Source of the DNA: Alphaproteobacteria bacterium
Lineage (GTDB): Bacteria; Pseudomonadota; Alphaproteobacteria; Acetobacterales; Acetobacteraceae
Assembly (NCBI GenBank): GCA_026400815.1
Contig: JAPLOI010000019.1
Coordinates: 113,463-177,462 of the forward strand
Direction: 5' to 3'
DNA: 64,000 nt
Below the pieces are notes generated by a model, which ran no database searches, had not been told where the DNA came from, and saw nothing but the letters and a program-made list of their open reading frames with translations. Shown here in pieces: positions 42,260 to 50,956 of the stretch; positions within the stretch are counted from its first letter, which is position 1; each line of letters begins with the position of its first letter. Made by a program: the position numbers and the translations under genes.

Positions 42260-43474
42260 ATGCCGCTTGTCCCGGAGCATTTCCTGTTGCCGCCCCAGCC
42301 CGCCACCGCCGCGGCGTTCATCCGCTTGGTCGGCGCGAAACCGTGGAAAACGCGCATGGCGGAGCTGGCGGAGCGCGCCTGCTGCGGCGTGCGCGGCGGC
42401 AAGGCCCTGGTGCAGCGCCACGCCATCGAGCTCACCCTGGATCGCCAGGCGCGCGGCGCCATGCTGGACAGCCGGGCCGTGCAGATCGTCGCCGGGCTGG
42501 CGCAGGAGGCGGTGGCGACGCATGCCAAGCTGTCGCCGACGGGCCGCGCGGCGCTGAAGGAGCGGCTGCGGGCGGCGCTGTCGGGCGAGGCCACGCTGGC
42601 GCCGGTGATGCACCTGTTCCGCACCGCCGCGCTGCAACGCTCGCGCGGTTTCGTGGTGCGCCACACCGGGCTGGAGGAGGGCACCCCGCACGACCTGCTG
42701 ATCGCCCGCGAGGATGCGGAGGCCGAGATCGCCTGCGACGCCATCTCGGCGGAGGAGGGGCGGGACGTGCATCGCGGCGCCTGGAGCCACCTGGTGGATA
42801 TGGTGGACCCGGATCTGCAAACCTGGCTCGCCGCCCATCCCGGCCGCTACGTGCTGAAGCTCACCCTGCCGCAGGGGCTCCGGGCGGACCAGGCCGGCCT
42901 GTCCCAGCTGCACGGCCGCATCCGGGCCATGCTGGAATCGCAGCGCCGCGCCGATCACGACGAAGCGGCGGTGCTGCGGCTGGATCCGCTGATGCTGGCC
43001 GGTGCCCAACTGCCTGATCACGCCGCGCCGGGCATCATGGGCTCGCTGCGGCGCGAATTCGGGGCGGAGGCGAACCTTGCCGTCACCACCGGGGCCGATG
43101 GCGTGTTCGTGCTCGCTGCCCGTGCCTCGCGCGCCGACGAGGTGGCGGTGGCCATCCGCAAGCGCCTGTCGGCCATCGCGCCGCTGCGGCTGTCCGGCAC
43201 GCGGCCCGGCATCCTGGCCATGCTGGTGGAGGATACCGACCGCCTCGAATGGCGCGCCCTGCGCGAGCGGCTGGAGCTGGAAGGCGAGGCGCGGCAGTTC
43301 CTGGCCTATCCCAGCTCCCGCGGCGTGATCGCTGTTACCTGCGCCTCCCGGCTGGAGATGCTGGGGGCTGGTGCGCCGGATGCGGCGCCGGAGGGCGAGA
43401 TGCGCTTCCGCAACCCGTCCCACCCCGCGGCCAAGGTGGCGGGGTTGGCGCCGGCGGTGCTTTCCTCACTCTAG
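42260..43474 (+). CDS. Hypothetical protein with nuclease-like middle segment
   Basis: A 404-aa protein starting MPLVPEHFLLPPQPATAAAF. No signal peptide or membrane helix. The middle part (about residues 143-200) reads HDLLIAREDAEAEIACDAIS then AEEGRDVHRGAWSHLVDMVD, a layout that recalls PD-(D/E)xK-fold proteins with D, then ExxC/K, but with Asp where the Lys is expected (EIACD). So it may be an inactive or divergent member. The C-terminal part (about 290-390) has mixed strands, with ILAMLVEDTDRLEWRALRER. It lies 22 bp upstream of the RuBisCO-like gene. Function unknown. Confidence 0.7.
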   Translation: MPLVPEHFLLPPQPATAAAFIRLVGAKPWKTRMAELAERACCGVRGGKALVQRHAIELTLDRQARGAMLDSRAVQIVAGLAQEAVATHAKLSPTGRAALKERLRAALSGEATLAPVMHLFRTAALQRSRGFVVRHTGLEEGTPHDLLIAREDAEAEIACDAISAEEGRDVHRGAWSHLVDMVDPDLQTWLAAHPGRYVLKLTLPQGLRADQAGLSQLHGRIRAMLESQRRADHDEAAVLRLDPLMLAGAQLPDHAAPGIMGSLRREFGAEANLAVTTGADGVFVLAARASRADEVAVAIRKRLSAIAPLRLSGTRPGILAMLVEDTDRLEWRALRERLELEGEARQFLAYPSSRGVIAVTCASRLEMLGAGAPDAAPEGEMRFRNPSHPAAKVAGLAPAVLSSL

Positions 43475-43496
43475 CGTGATCTGCTAACCGGCTGGC

Positions 43497-44603
43497 ATGA
43501 CCCGCATCCAGGCCACCTACCGCATCCGCGGCGACGCCACCTCCATTGCCGCGCGTGCCCAGGGCATCGCCGTGGAGCAGAGCGTGGAAATGCCGCTCGG
43601 CGCCATCACCGACGAACGCGTGCTGCGGGAAGTGGTGGGCGAGGTGCAGGATATCACCGATCTCGGCGGCGGGATATTCGACGTGCGGATCGGGCTGGCG
43701 GCGGAGACGGTGGGCCAGGACGCTGGGCAGCTGATCAACATGCTGTTCGGCAACACCTCCCTGCACGAGGACGTGACGCTGCATGATTTTGATCTGCCAT
43801 CGGCCATGATTGCCGGGTTCGGGGGGCCGAACCATGGCGAAGCCGGCATGCGCGCGCGGCTGGGCATCGGGGCGGGCAGGGCGCTCACCTGCTCCGCCAT
43901 CAAGCCGCAGGGTGCGCCGGTGGAGCTGCTCGCCCAGCTGGCCGGCCGCTTCGCCGAGGGCGGGATCGACTGGATCAAGGACGACCACGGCATGGCGGAC
44001 CAGGCCTATGGCCGCTTCGCCCACCGCATGGCCGCCTGCGCCGCCGCGGTGCGCGTGGCCACCCGGGCCACCGGCCACAACACCCGCTACGCGCCGAGCC
44101 TTTCCGGCACGCTGGAGACCATGCGCATCCAGATCCGCCAGGCGCGCGAGGCTGGGCTCGATTCCGTGGTGATCGCGCCGATGGTCTGCGGGCTGTCCAC
44201 CTTCCACACCCTGGTGCGCGAGACGCCGGATTTCACCTTCCTCGCCCATCCCAGCATGGGCGGCGCGGCCCGAATCGCGCCCCCGGCGCTGATCGGCAAG
44301 CTGTTCCGCCTGCTGGGTGCCGATGCCGTGGTCTTCCCCAGCCATGGCGGCCGCTTCGGCTACTCGCGGCAGACCTGCACCGGTCTCGCCACCAATGCCC
44401 GCCAGGACTGGCATCGCTTGCCCGGCGCCGTGCCCGTTCCCGCCGGCGGCATGACGCTTTCGCGGGTGGGCGAGATCCTTGACTTCTACGGTCCGCGCAC
44501 GATGGTTCTGATCGGCGGCAGCCTGCTGGAAGCGCGTGAGCGCCTGGCCGAGGAAACCGCCGCCTTCACCCGCGCCGTCGCCGCCCACCCCACCGGAGCC
44601 TGA
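43497..44603 (+). CDS. RuBisCO-like protein (form IV), probable 5-methylthioribulose-1-phosphate isomerase
   Basis: A 368-aa RuBisCO-fold protein. It has NMLFGNTSLHEDVTLHDFDL, CSAIKPQG (Lys136, equivalent to the KPK lysine), GIDWIKDDHGMADQAYGRF, VFPSHGGRFGYSRQTC, VPAGGMTL and IGGSLLEA. The metal-site motif KDDE of true RuBisCO is KDDH here (residues 161-164), so it does not fix CO2. Length and motifs fit the Rhodospirillum rubrum RLP, which isomerises 5-methylthioribulose 1-phosphate to 1-methylthioxylulose 5-phosphate. The next gene, 2 bp away, is a cupin as in that pathway. Function is inferred from this pairing. Confidence 0.85.
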   Translation: MTRIQATYRIRGDATSIAARAQGIAVEQSVEMPLGAITDERVLREVVGEVQDITDLGGGIFDVRIGLAAETVGQDAGQLINMLFGNTSLHEDVTLHDFDLPSAMIAGFGGPNHGEAGMRARLGIGAGRALTCSAIKPQGAPVELLAQLAGRFAEGGIDWIKDDHGMADQAYGRFAHRMAACAAAVRVATRATGHNTRYAPSLSGTLETMRIQIRQAREAGLDSVVIAPMVCGLSTFHTLVRETPDFTFLAHPSMGGAARIAPPALIGKLFRLLGADAVVFPSHGGRFGYSRQTCTGLATNARQDWHRLPGAVPVPAGGMTLSRVGEILDFYGPRTMVLIGGSLLEARERLAEETAAFTRAVAAHPTGA

Positions 44604-44605
44604 GC

Positions 44606-45070
44606 ATGGACAGCGAACACACCGGCACCGTCCGCCCCTTCCAGGCCTGGCGCTGGAACGAAGTGCCGCTGCATCCCTACAAGGAAGAAGGCGCCGCGCC
44701 CTTCAAATCCATCACCCGCCAGACCCTGTTCAACGACCCCGGCTTCGGCTGCGAGCTGCGCTATTTCGAGATGGATGCCGGCGGCCATTCCAGCATGGAG
44801 CGGCACGAGCACATGCACGCCGTGCTGATCCTGCGCGGCGAGGGCCACTGCCTGCTGGGCGATACCGTGCACCTAGTGAAGCAGAACGACCTCGTCACCA
44901 TCCCGCCCTGGGTCTGGCACCAGTTCCGCGCCACCGCCGGCGCCCCGATGGGCTTCCTGTGCATGGTGAACCAGCTGCGCGACAAGCCGCAGCTGCCCAG
45001 CGAGGCCGAAATGGCGGAGCTGCGCCGCACCCCGGCCGTGGCCGCCTTCCTGGACAACAAGCTGCCGTAG
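44606..45070 (+). CDS. Cupin protein, probable 1-methylthioxylulose-5-phosphate sulfo-lyase partner
   Basis: A 154-aa single-cupin protein. Metal ligands are likely His67, His69 or His71 (ERHEHMHAVLILRGEG) and His105 (IPPWVWHQFRA). The gene begins two bases after the RuBisCO-like gene, so they are co-translated. In R. rubrum the cupin next to the RLP releases methanethiol from 1-methylthioxylulose 5-phosphate and yields 1-deoxyxylulose 5-phosphate; the same role is proposed here from context. Direct sequence comparison would be needed to confirm. Confidence 0.8.
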   Translation: MDSEHTGTVRPFQAWRWNEVPLHPYKEEGAAPFKSITRQTLFNDPGFGCELRYFEMDAGGHSSMERHEHMHAVLILRGEGHCLLGDTVHLVKQNDLVTIPPWVWHQFRATAGAPMGFLCMVNQLRDKPQLPSEAEMAELRRTPAVAAFLDNKLP

Positions 45071-45249
45071 CAGCTCCCCCCGCAACCAACCGGCCAGGCG
45101 CGCGTTGCCCCCTCGCACGCCGCGCCTCCGCCTTGAAAGAGTCCTCACGCAGTCGTCATTCGTCTGTGCGATTTCGGCCATCTGCCGGCCATGATCTTGG
45201 GGCCATCTGCGCGCCGTGGAACCAAGCGACACCTTCCAGGAGCCGCCCG

Positions 45250-45399
45250 ATGACCGAGTCCGACTACAGCCGCAAACTCGACGAACTCGACCGCCTGCTG
45301 AACGACCCCGACGTGCGGCTGGAACCCGGCCGCGTCTGGGCGCTGCTCGCCGAGGTGAGCCAAGTGGAAACGGCCCGGCAACCCGCCGAGCGGCCGTAA
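45250..45399 (+). CDS. Release-factor-like (PCRF-type) microprotein
   Basis: A 49-aa ORF: MTESDYSRKLDELDRLLNDP, then DVRLEPGRVWALLAEVSQVE. AGGAG lies eight bases before the ATG at 45250. The pattern of KLDELDRLLNDPDV followed by a short turn and a helix is like the N-terminal helical hairpin of peptide-chain release factors, with no GGQ domain. The stop abuts the tlyA stop from the other strand with no gap. Small proteins with this pattern are sometimes annotated as release factor 1 in this group; a real function is unknown. Confidence 0.6.
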   Translation: MTESDYSRKLDELDRLLNDPDVRLEPGRVWALLAEVSQVETARQPAERP

Positions 45400-46137
45400 C
45401 TACCCCCCACGCCGCGCGCCGATCAGGAACTCCCGGTTCCCCTCCGGCCCCGTGATCGGGCTTTCGGCGATCCCCAGCACCTCCCAGCCCGGCAGCCCGG
45501 CCAACCATTCCCGAATTTCCGCACACACCCGCTCATGCACCGCGGGATCGCGCACCACGCCCTTGCTCCCCACCTCGCCCGGCCCCGCCTCGAATTGCGG
45601 CTTGATCAGCGCCACGGCCCAGGCCCCCGGCGCGCACAACGCCAATGGCGCCGGCAGCACCGTCCTCAGCCCGATGAAGCTGGCATCGCACACCAGCACC
45701 TGAGCCGGCTCCCCGATCGCCTCCGCCGTCAGGTGCCGGGCATTGGTGCGCTCATGCACCACCACCCGGGGATCGCTGCGAATCTTCCACGCCAGCTGCC
45801 CATGCCCCACATCCACCGCATGCACCCGCATTGCGCCATGCGTCAGCAGCACATCGGTGAACCCGCCCGTGGAGGCGCCAATGTCTAGGCACACGCACCC
45901 CTCCGGCGACAGCCCGAACGCCTCCAGCGCCTTCGCCAGCTTCATCCCGCCGCGCGAAACCCAGGGATGCTCCTGGCCCTTCACCTCCAGCGCCACCCCG
46001 TCCGCCACAGGCTGACCCGCCTTGTCGATGCGAACCGTGCCGGAAAATACCTTCCCCGCCAGAATCAACGCCTGCGCCTTGGCGCGCGACTCCACCAACC
46101 CACGCTCCACCAACGCCACATCCGCGCGCTGCTTCAT
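45400..46137 (-). CDS. tlyA: TlyA-family rRNA 2'-O-methyltransferase / hemolysin-like
   Basis: TlyA methylates cytidines of 16S and/or 23S rRNA. The 245-aa product has an S4 RNA-binding domain at the start (RADVALVERGLVESRAKAQA, LILAGKVFS) and a FtsJ-type methyltransferase: VSRGGMKLAKALEAFG, CLDIGASTGGFTDVLLTHGA (SAM motif I), VCDASFIGLRTVLPAPL and ALIKPQFEAGPGEVGSKGVV. Length is usual. In many bacteria it neighbours dxs or xseB, and dxs lies just upstream here with the palindromic tract between. Confidence 0.95.
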   Translation of the reverse strand: MKQRADVALVERGLVESRAKAQALILAGKVFSGTVRIDKAGQPVADGVALEVKGQEHPWVSRGGMKLAKALEAFGLSPEGCVCLDIGASTGGFTDVLLTHGAMRVHAVDVGHGQLAWKIRSDPRVVVHERTNARHLTAEAIGEPAQVLVCDASFIGLRTVLPAPLALCAPGAWAVALIKPQFEAGPGEVGSKGVVRDPAVHERVCAEIREWLAGLPGWEVLGIAESPITGPEGNREFLIGARRGG

Positions 46138-46351
46138 GGGCGTGACGGCAGGAAGGCCAGGGCTCTGCCCTGGACCCGCTGGGGCCTTAGGCCCCAGACC
46201 CCTTCACTTTTCCGCCTTCGGCGGGGAGGGGCCGCCCGGGTCCCTCCACCGCCTCGACGGCCCCTCCCCGCCGAAGGCGGAAGGTCACGTGGGTCCAGGG
46301 ACCTCAGGTCCCTGGTGGGGTCCAGGGGCAAAGCCCCTGGCCTTGCTTCCG
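46138..46351. repeat. GC-rich palindromic tract between dxs and tlyA
   Basis: This 214-bp gap holds a shortened copy of the 74-bp repeat family at 46153-46203 (AAGGCCAGGGCTCTGCC, then CTGGACCCGCTGGGGCC and onward), a long dyad CCGCCTTCGGCGGGGAGG with its complement (46211-46281), and two smaller stems CCAGGGACC/GGTCCCTGG and CCAGGGGC/GCCCCTGG near 46294-46340. The parts look modular. It sits between two genes on the same strand and may form stable RNA structure at the dxs 3' end. Confidence 0.85.
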
Positions 46352-48295
46352 TCATCCCAGGGCCGCCCGGACAGTGGCGATGATGTCGCGGGTGGTGAGG
46401 CCGGCTTGGGCGAGTTGTTTGGCCGGCGTTTCGTGGTCGATGAAGGTATCGGGCAGGGTCATCGGGCGGATCTTGAGGCGTCCGTCCAGCAACCCTTTCC
46501 AGGCCAGGTGGTGCAGGACGAGGGCGGAGAAGCCACCGGTGCTGCCTTCCTCGATCGTGACGAGCAGTTCGTGCTCGCGCGCCAGGCGTTCCAGCAGGGC
46601 GCCATCCAGCGGCTTGGCGAAGCGGGCATCGGCGACGGTGCAGGAGATGCCGTCGGCGTCCAGAGCTTCGGCGGCCTTCAGGGCATCTGCCAGGCGCGTG
46701 CCGAGGGAGAGCAGGGCCACACGGGTGCCTTCGCGCAGGATGCGGCCTTGGCCCAGGGGCAGGGCGGTGCCGCGCTTGGGCACCTCCACCAGCCCGGTGG
46801 AATCGCCGCGCGGGAAGCGCACGGCGCTGGGCCGGTCGTCGATACCGGCCAACGTGGCCACGGCGTGGGCGAGTTCGGCCTCGTCGGAAGGCGCCATCAG
46901 CACGATCCCCGGCAGGCAGCCGAGATAGGCGAGGTCGAAGCTGCCGGCATGGGTGGCACCGTCGGCGCCCACGAGCCCGGCGCGATCCAGCGCCATGCGC
47001 ACCGGCAGGGACTGGATGGCCACGTCGTGCACCACCTGGTCGTAGGCGCGCTGCATGAAGGTGGAATAGATCGCCACGAACGGCTTCAGGCCTTCGGTGG
47101 CCATGCCGGCGGCGAAGGTCATCGCGTGCTGCTCGGCGATCCCCACGTCGAAGGTCCGGGTGGGATGGGCCTTGGCGAAGCGGTCGAGCCCGGTGCCGGA
47201 GGGCATGGCGGCGGTGACGGCCACGATGGTGGGGTCCGCATCCGCCTCGGCCACCAGCGCATCGGCGAAGATGCGGGTGTAGGTGGGCGGGCCCGGCGGC
47301 GGCTTGGCCTGCTCGCCGGTGAGCACGTTGAACTTGGAGACGGCGTGCAGCTTGTCGGCACTGGCTTCGGCCGGCGCGTAGCCGCGGCCCTTGTTGGTGA
47401 TCACGTGCAGCAGGATCGGGCCGTGGTCTTCCGCCTCACGCACGTTGCGCAGCACCGGCAGCAGGTGGTCCAGGTTGTGCCCGTCGATCGGGCCCACGTA
47501 GTAGAAGCCCAGCTCCTCGAACAGCGTGCCGCCGGTGAGGATGCCGCGGGCGTATTCCTCGGCGCGGCGTGCGGTGCGCTCCAGCGTCTTCGGGAAGCGC
47601 CGCGCCATCTTGGCGGCGAGCTCGCGCAGCGACAGGAAGGATTGCGAGGAGAGCAGCCGCGAGAGATAGGCGCTCATGGCGCCGACCGGTGGGGCGATCG
47701 ACATGTCGTTGTCGTTCAGCACCACCACCAGGCGGGAGCGCAGGTGGCCGGCATTATTCATCGCCTCATAGGCCATGCCGGCGCTCATCGCCCCGTCGCC
47801 GATCACCGCCACCACGTGGCGGTCATCTTTCGGCATGCCGGGGATGGCGTTCTTCAGGTCGCGCGCCACCGCCATGCCGAGCCCGGCGGAGATGGAGGTG
47901 GAGGAATGCGCCGCCCCGAACGGGTCGAACTCGCTTTCGCTGCGCTTGGTGAAGCCCGACAGCCCACCGCCCTGGCGCAGGGTGCGGATGCGGTCGCGCC
48001 GCCCGGTCAGGATCTTGTGCGGGTAGCACTGGTGGCCCACGTCCCAGATCAGCCGGTCGCCGGGCGTGTCGAAGATCGCGTGGATCGCCACGGTCAGCTC
48101 CACCACGCCCAGCGAGGCGCCGAGATGCCCGCCGGTGGTGGAAACCGCGTCGATCGTCTCCGCCCGCAGCTCGTCGGCCAGCTGGCGCAGCTGTTCCGCG
48201 GAGAAGTTGCGCAGGTCCGCCGGCACCTGCACCCGGTCCAGCAGCGGGGTGTCCGGCCGTGTTGCGGTGCTGGAGGGAACTACCGGTGCGTTCAT
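46352..48295 (-). CDS. dxs: 1-deoxy-D-xylulose-5-phosphate synthase
   Basis: DXS condenses pyruvate and glyceraldehyde 3-phosphate, the entry of the MEP isoprenoid pathway. The 647-aa product has [39 protein letters not shown], the TPP motif [37 protein letters not shown] and the transketolase pyrimidine domain [20 protein letters not shown]. The ATG at 48295 is preferred over 48301 because GGAGG lies six bases before it. It is about 1.3 kb from the RuBisCO-like/cupin pair, which may make the same product from methylthioadenosine. Confidence 0.97.
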   Translation of the reverse strand: MNAPVVPSSTATRPDTPLLDRVQVPADLRNFSAEQLRQLADELRAETIDAVSTTGGHLGASLGVVELTVAIHAIFDTPGDRLIWDVGHQCYPHKILTGRRDRIRTLRQGGGLSGFTKRSESEFDPFGAAHSSTSISAGLGMAVARDLKNAIPGMPKDDRHVVAVIGDGAMSAGMAYEAMNNAGHLRSRLVVVLNDNDMSIAPPVGAMSAYLSRLLSSQSFLSLRELAAKMARRFPKTLERTARRAEEYARGILTGGTLFEELGFYYVGPIDGHNLDHLLPVLRNVREAEDHGPILLHVITNKGRGYAPAEASADKLHAVSKFNVLTGEQAKPPPGPPTYTRIFADALVAEADADPTIVAVTAAMPSGTGLDRFAKAHPTRTFDVGIAEQHAMTFAAGMATEGLKPFVAIYSTFMQRAYDQVVHDVAIQSLPVRMALDRAGLVGADGATHAGSFDLAYLGCLPGIVLMAPSDEAELAHAVATLAGIDDRPSAVRFPRGDSTGLVEVPKRGTALPLGQGRILREGTRVALLSLGTRLADALKAAEALDADGISCTVADARFAKPLDGALLERLAREHELLVTIEEGSTGGFSALVLHHLAWKGLLDGRLKIRPMTLPDTFIDHETPAKQLAQAGLTTRDIIATVRAALG

Positions 48296-48481
48296 GCCCA
48301 TCCTCCTGGCAACACTGGGTCACCATGCGGAAACGCTAGCCCAGCCCGCAGGCACTGGCCAGCCGCGTCAGGCGGGATACTGCACGATCGTGTGCGTTGC
48401 AGCATGGCTGCTCGCTGCTTAAGGTATGGATCGTCAGGATACTGAAGCCCGGCGTACCCTGGCGCCGGGGAGAGGCATTTG

Positions 48482-49876
48482 ATGTCATGCACGTTTGAAA
48501 CGCTCGGCAACGCCTCCATCCAGGTGTGCGAGAATGGCCGGCCCATCCTCATCACCGATCCCTGGCTGGTCGGCACCTGCTATTTCGGCAGCTGGGCGCT
48601 GGATCACCCGATGGATGAGCGCCAGATCGCCAACGCCACCGGCAGCGAATACCTGTGGATCTCCCACGGCCACCCGGACCATCTGCACCACGAGTCGCTC
48701 GACCTGATGAAGCCGGGCCAGAAGGTGTTGGTTCCAGACCACTACCACGACGAGATCGCCGTCTCGCTCCGCGAACGCGGCTTCGAGGTAACGGTGCTGC
48801 CCTACCGCAAATGGGTCCGCCTCTCGCCGGAGGTGGAGGTGTGCTGCATCGAAAACATCAACCAGGACGGCGTGATCATCATCCGCGCCGGCGATGCGCT
48901 GCTGATCAACATCAACGACAGCCCGATCGATGGCGAGGTGGGCTTCCTGCGCGGGCTGGTGAAGGCGCATCCCAACGACAAGACCTACCTGTTCGCGCTC
49001 TGCGCCTTCGATGCCGACATGTTCAACTTCGTCGATCCCGATGGCCGCTCCATCGTCGGCCCGCCGGAGGAGCGCAAGCCGGGCGTGGTCTGGGCGGTGG
49101 CGCGCAAGGCGGCAATGCTGGGGGTGAGGAACTTCTGCTGCTCCTCCTCCCAGCACATCTACGTGCGTGCCGATTCCATCTGGGCCAACCCGTACCGCAT
49201 CACCTGGCCGGACATCCAGAAATACTGGTCCCGCCCGGAGATCCGCCTGCTGGAGGCCTTCGTCACGGTCGATCTGGCCACCGGGGCGGTCACCCGCAAC
49301 CACCCCAGCCAGACATCCGACGAAAGCCAGATCACCGATCGCTGCGGCGACGACGACTGGAGCGAGACCCTCTCGGAGGAGGAATGGGGCCGGGTGGAGG
49401 CCTTCTTCCATCGCTTCGAGATGATGTGGGAGTACATGGATTTCGTCGCCGTCACCGTGGGCGGTGAAACGCGGCGCTTCGCCAAGCCCGGCGGCCTGCC
49501 GGCCAACCCGGCCGGGCTGAACCTGTTCGTGCCGCGGCATTCCCTGCTGGAGACGGTGCAGTGGGGCTATATCGACGACCTGCTGATCGGCAACTTCATG
49601 AAGGTGAACCTCACCAACGCCGCGCTCTACCCGCGCTTCACGCCGATCGTGGCCAAGTTCGGCGGCAACGCGAAGGTATTCACCCGCGCCCAGTATCGCA
49701 CCTTCCTGTGGCGCTACTACCGGCGCAATCCGATCGGCACCGCCCAGTACGTCTTTTCGGTGGGGTGGGGGCATGTGTACCTTCCCTGGCTGCGCCAGAA
49801 GGCGGAGGCGATCGGCGTGAAGCCAATCCTGAAGCGCATCTACCGCGGCATCCTGGGCGACCCCGTTGGTCGCTGA
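48482..49876 (+). CDS. MBL-fold metallohydrolase-like protein
   Basis: A 464-aa protein with a metallo-beta-lactamase motif WISHGHPDHLHHESLDLM in the N-terminal part and ILITDPWLVGTCYFGSWALD before it. The upstream pattern (DPWL, then HGHPDH) resembles UlaG-like and sialic/muramic-acid hydroxylase-type MBL proteins, without a Rieske domain in this gene. GGGGAGAGG lies before the ATG at 48482. The next two genes are a GT2 glycosyltransferase and a polysaccharide deacetylase-like gene on the same strand, so a role in cell-surface glycan modification is likely (inference). Confidence 0.82.
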   Translation: MSCTFETLGNASIQVCENGRPILITDPWLVGTCYFGSWALDHPMDERQIANATGSEYLWISHGHPDHLHHESLDLMKPGQKVLVPDHYHDEIAVSLRERGFEVTVLPYRKWVRLSPEVEVCCIENINQDGVIIIRAGDALLININDSPIDGEVGFLRGLVKAHPNDKTYLFALCAFDADMFNFVDPDGRSIVGPPEERKPGVVWAVARKAAMLGVRNFCCSSSQHIYVRADSIWANPYRITWPDIQKYWSRPEIRLLEAFVTVDLATGAVTRNHPSQTSDESQITDRCGDDDWSETLSEEEWGRVEAFFHRFEMMWEYMDFVAVTVGGETRRFAKPGGLPANPAGLNLFVPRHSLLETVQWGYIDDLLIGNFMKVNLTNAALYPRFTPIVAKFGGNAKVFTRAQYRTFLWRYYRRNPIGTAQYVFSVGWGHVYLPWLRQKAEAIGVKPILKRIYRGILGDPVGR

Positions 49877-49940
49877 ACGCATGCAGCCCTTGGCTATCCG
49901 TTCCTCGACACCGGCGCGCTAGCGAAGGTAGAAGGCGAAT

Positions 49941-50954
49941 ATGGATGAGCAACATCCGCCGCAGGGCGACGCCGAGTTGGTGTGGGCGAAAGCAGGGGCC
50001 GCCCCGCCTGTCGTCAGTGTGGTCATCCCCTGCTTCAACAGCCAGGAACTGATCGCCGGCACCATTGCCTCGGTCGTCAACCAGACCCTGCAGGGTATCG
50101 AGATCATCCTCATCGACGACGCGAGCAGCGACGCCACGGTGGAGGTTGCCCGCCGAGCGCTGGAGCAGTCGGGCCTTGCCGGTTGCGTGGTGCGCTGCGG
50201 CACAAATGGCGGCCCGGCCCGTGCCCGCAACGAGGGCGTGCGCCGTTCGCGCGGGGAGTTCGTCGCCTTCCTCGATTCCGACGATACTTGGCTGCCGGAG
50301 AAGCTGGAACGCCAGGTGGCATTGATGCGTGCCGACCCCCACGTCACGCTGTGCGGCTGCCAAGCTCGCTGGGTGGACCAGGAAAGCCAGCGCGAGTGGT
50401 TGCTGTTCAAGGACCTGCCCACCTTCAACCCCGAAGGCTGGCGCCTGCTGCTGTGGCGCACCTACATCGCCACGCCCTGCGTGATGGCCCGCCGCGACGA
50501 CCTTGGCACCGCCCCGTTCGATGCGCGGCTGCGCGTCGCGGAAGACCGCGACCTCTGGTTCAAGCTGGCCACAAACGGCACTGTCGCCCTGGTGCAGGAG
50601 CCTATGGTGCGCATCCGCGTCTCGCGCGGCAGCTACATGTCCAAGCACGTGGAACTGATCCGCGACCACACCGTGCCGATGATGCGCCGGAACATGGCAC
50701 TGTTCGCGGACAAGCTCACCCTGCGGGAGCGCGCGCTGGCCCTGGGGCGCCTGCATGCCGAGCTTGGCCGGTCCATGACCGACGGGCCTGGCCCCTGGAT
50801 GAAGGGGGCGCCGCATCTCGTCTGGGCCGCGATCCTCGGCGACCGCACCATGGACAACCTCACCAAGGTCATCGCCACCGCGCCCTGGCTGCGCAGCGTC
50901 ATCGCCGCCGTGCGCCGCCGCCGCCGCGGCATGGCGCGCGCCGCCTCGCCCTGA
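49941..50954 (+). CDS. Family 2 glycosyltransferase
   Basis: A 337-aa inverting GT-A transferase. It starts with VSVVIPCFNSQELIAGTIAS, then VVNQTLQGIEIILIDDASSD, NGGPARARNEGVRRSRGEF and the metal motif VAFLDSDDTWLPEKLERQV. VAEDRDLWFKLATNGTVALV fits the acceptor/catalytic base region. The C-terminal tail is Arg-rich. The acceptor sugar is unknown. It lies 64 bp after the MBL-fold gene and two bases before the deacetylase-like gene. Confidence 0.93.
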   Translation: MDEQHPPQGDAELVWAKAGAAPPVVSVVIPCFNSQELIAGTIASVVNQTLQGIEIILIDDASSDATVEVARRALEQSGLAGCVVRCGTNGGPARARNEGVRRSRGEFVAFLDSDDTWLPEKLERQVALMRADPHVTLCGCQARWVDQESQREWLLFKDLPTFNPEGWRLLLWRTYIATPCVMARRDDLGTAPFDARLRVAEDRDLWFKLATNGTVALVQEPMVRIRVSRGSYMSKHVELIRDHTVPMMRRNMALFADKLTLRERALALGRLHAELGRSMTDGPGPWMKGAPHLVWAAILGDRTMDNLTKVIATAPWLRSVIAAVRRRRRGMARAASP

Positions 50955-50956
50955 GC

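Noticed and set aside
43497..44603. True CO2-fixing RuBisCO
   Set aside because: The KDDE metal motif is KDDH, loop-6 lysine context is absent, and the length is 368 aa, well short of form I or II large subunits.
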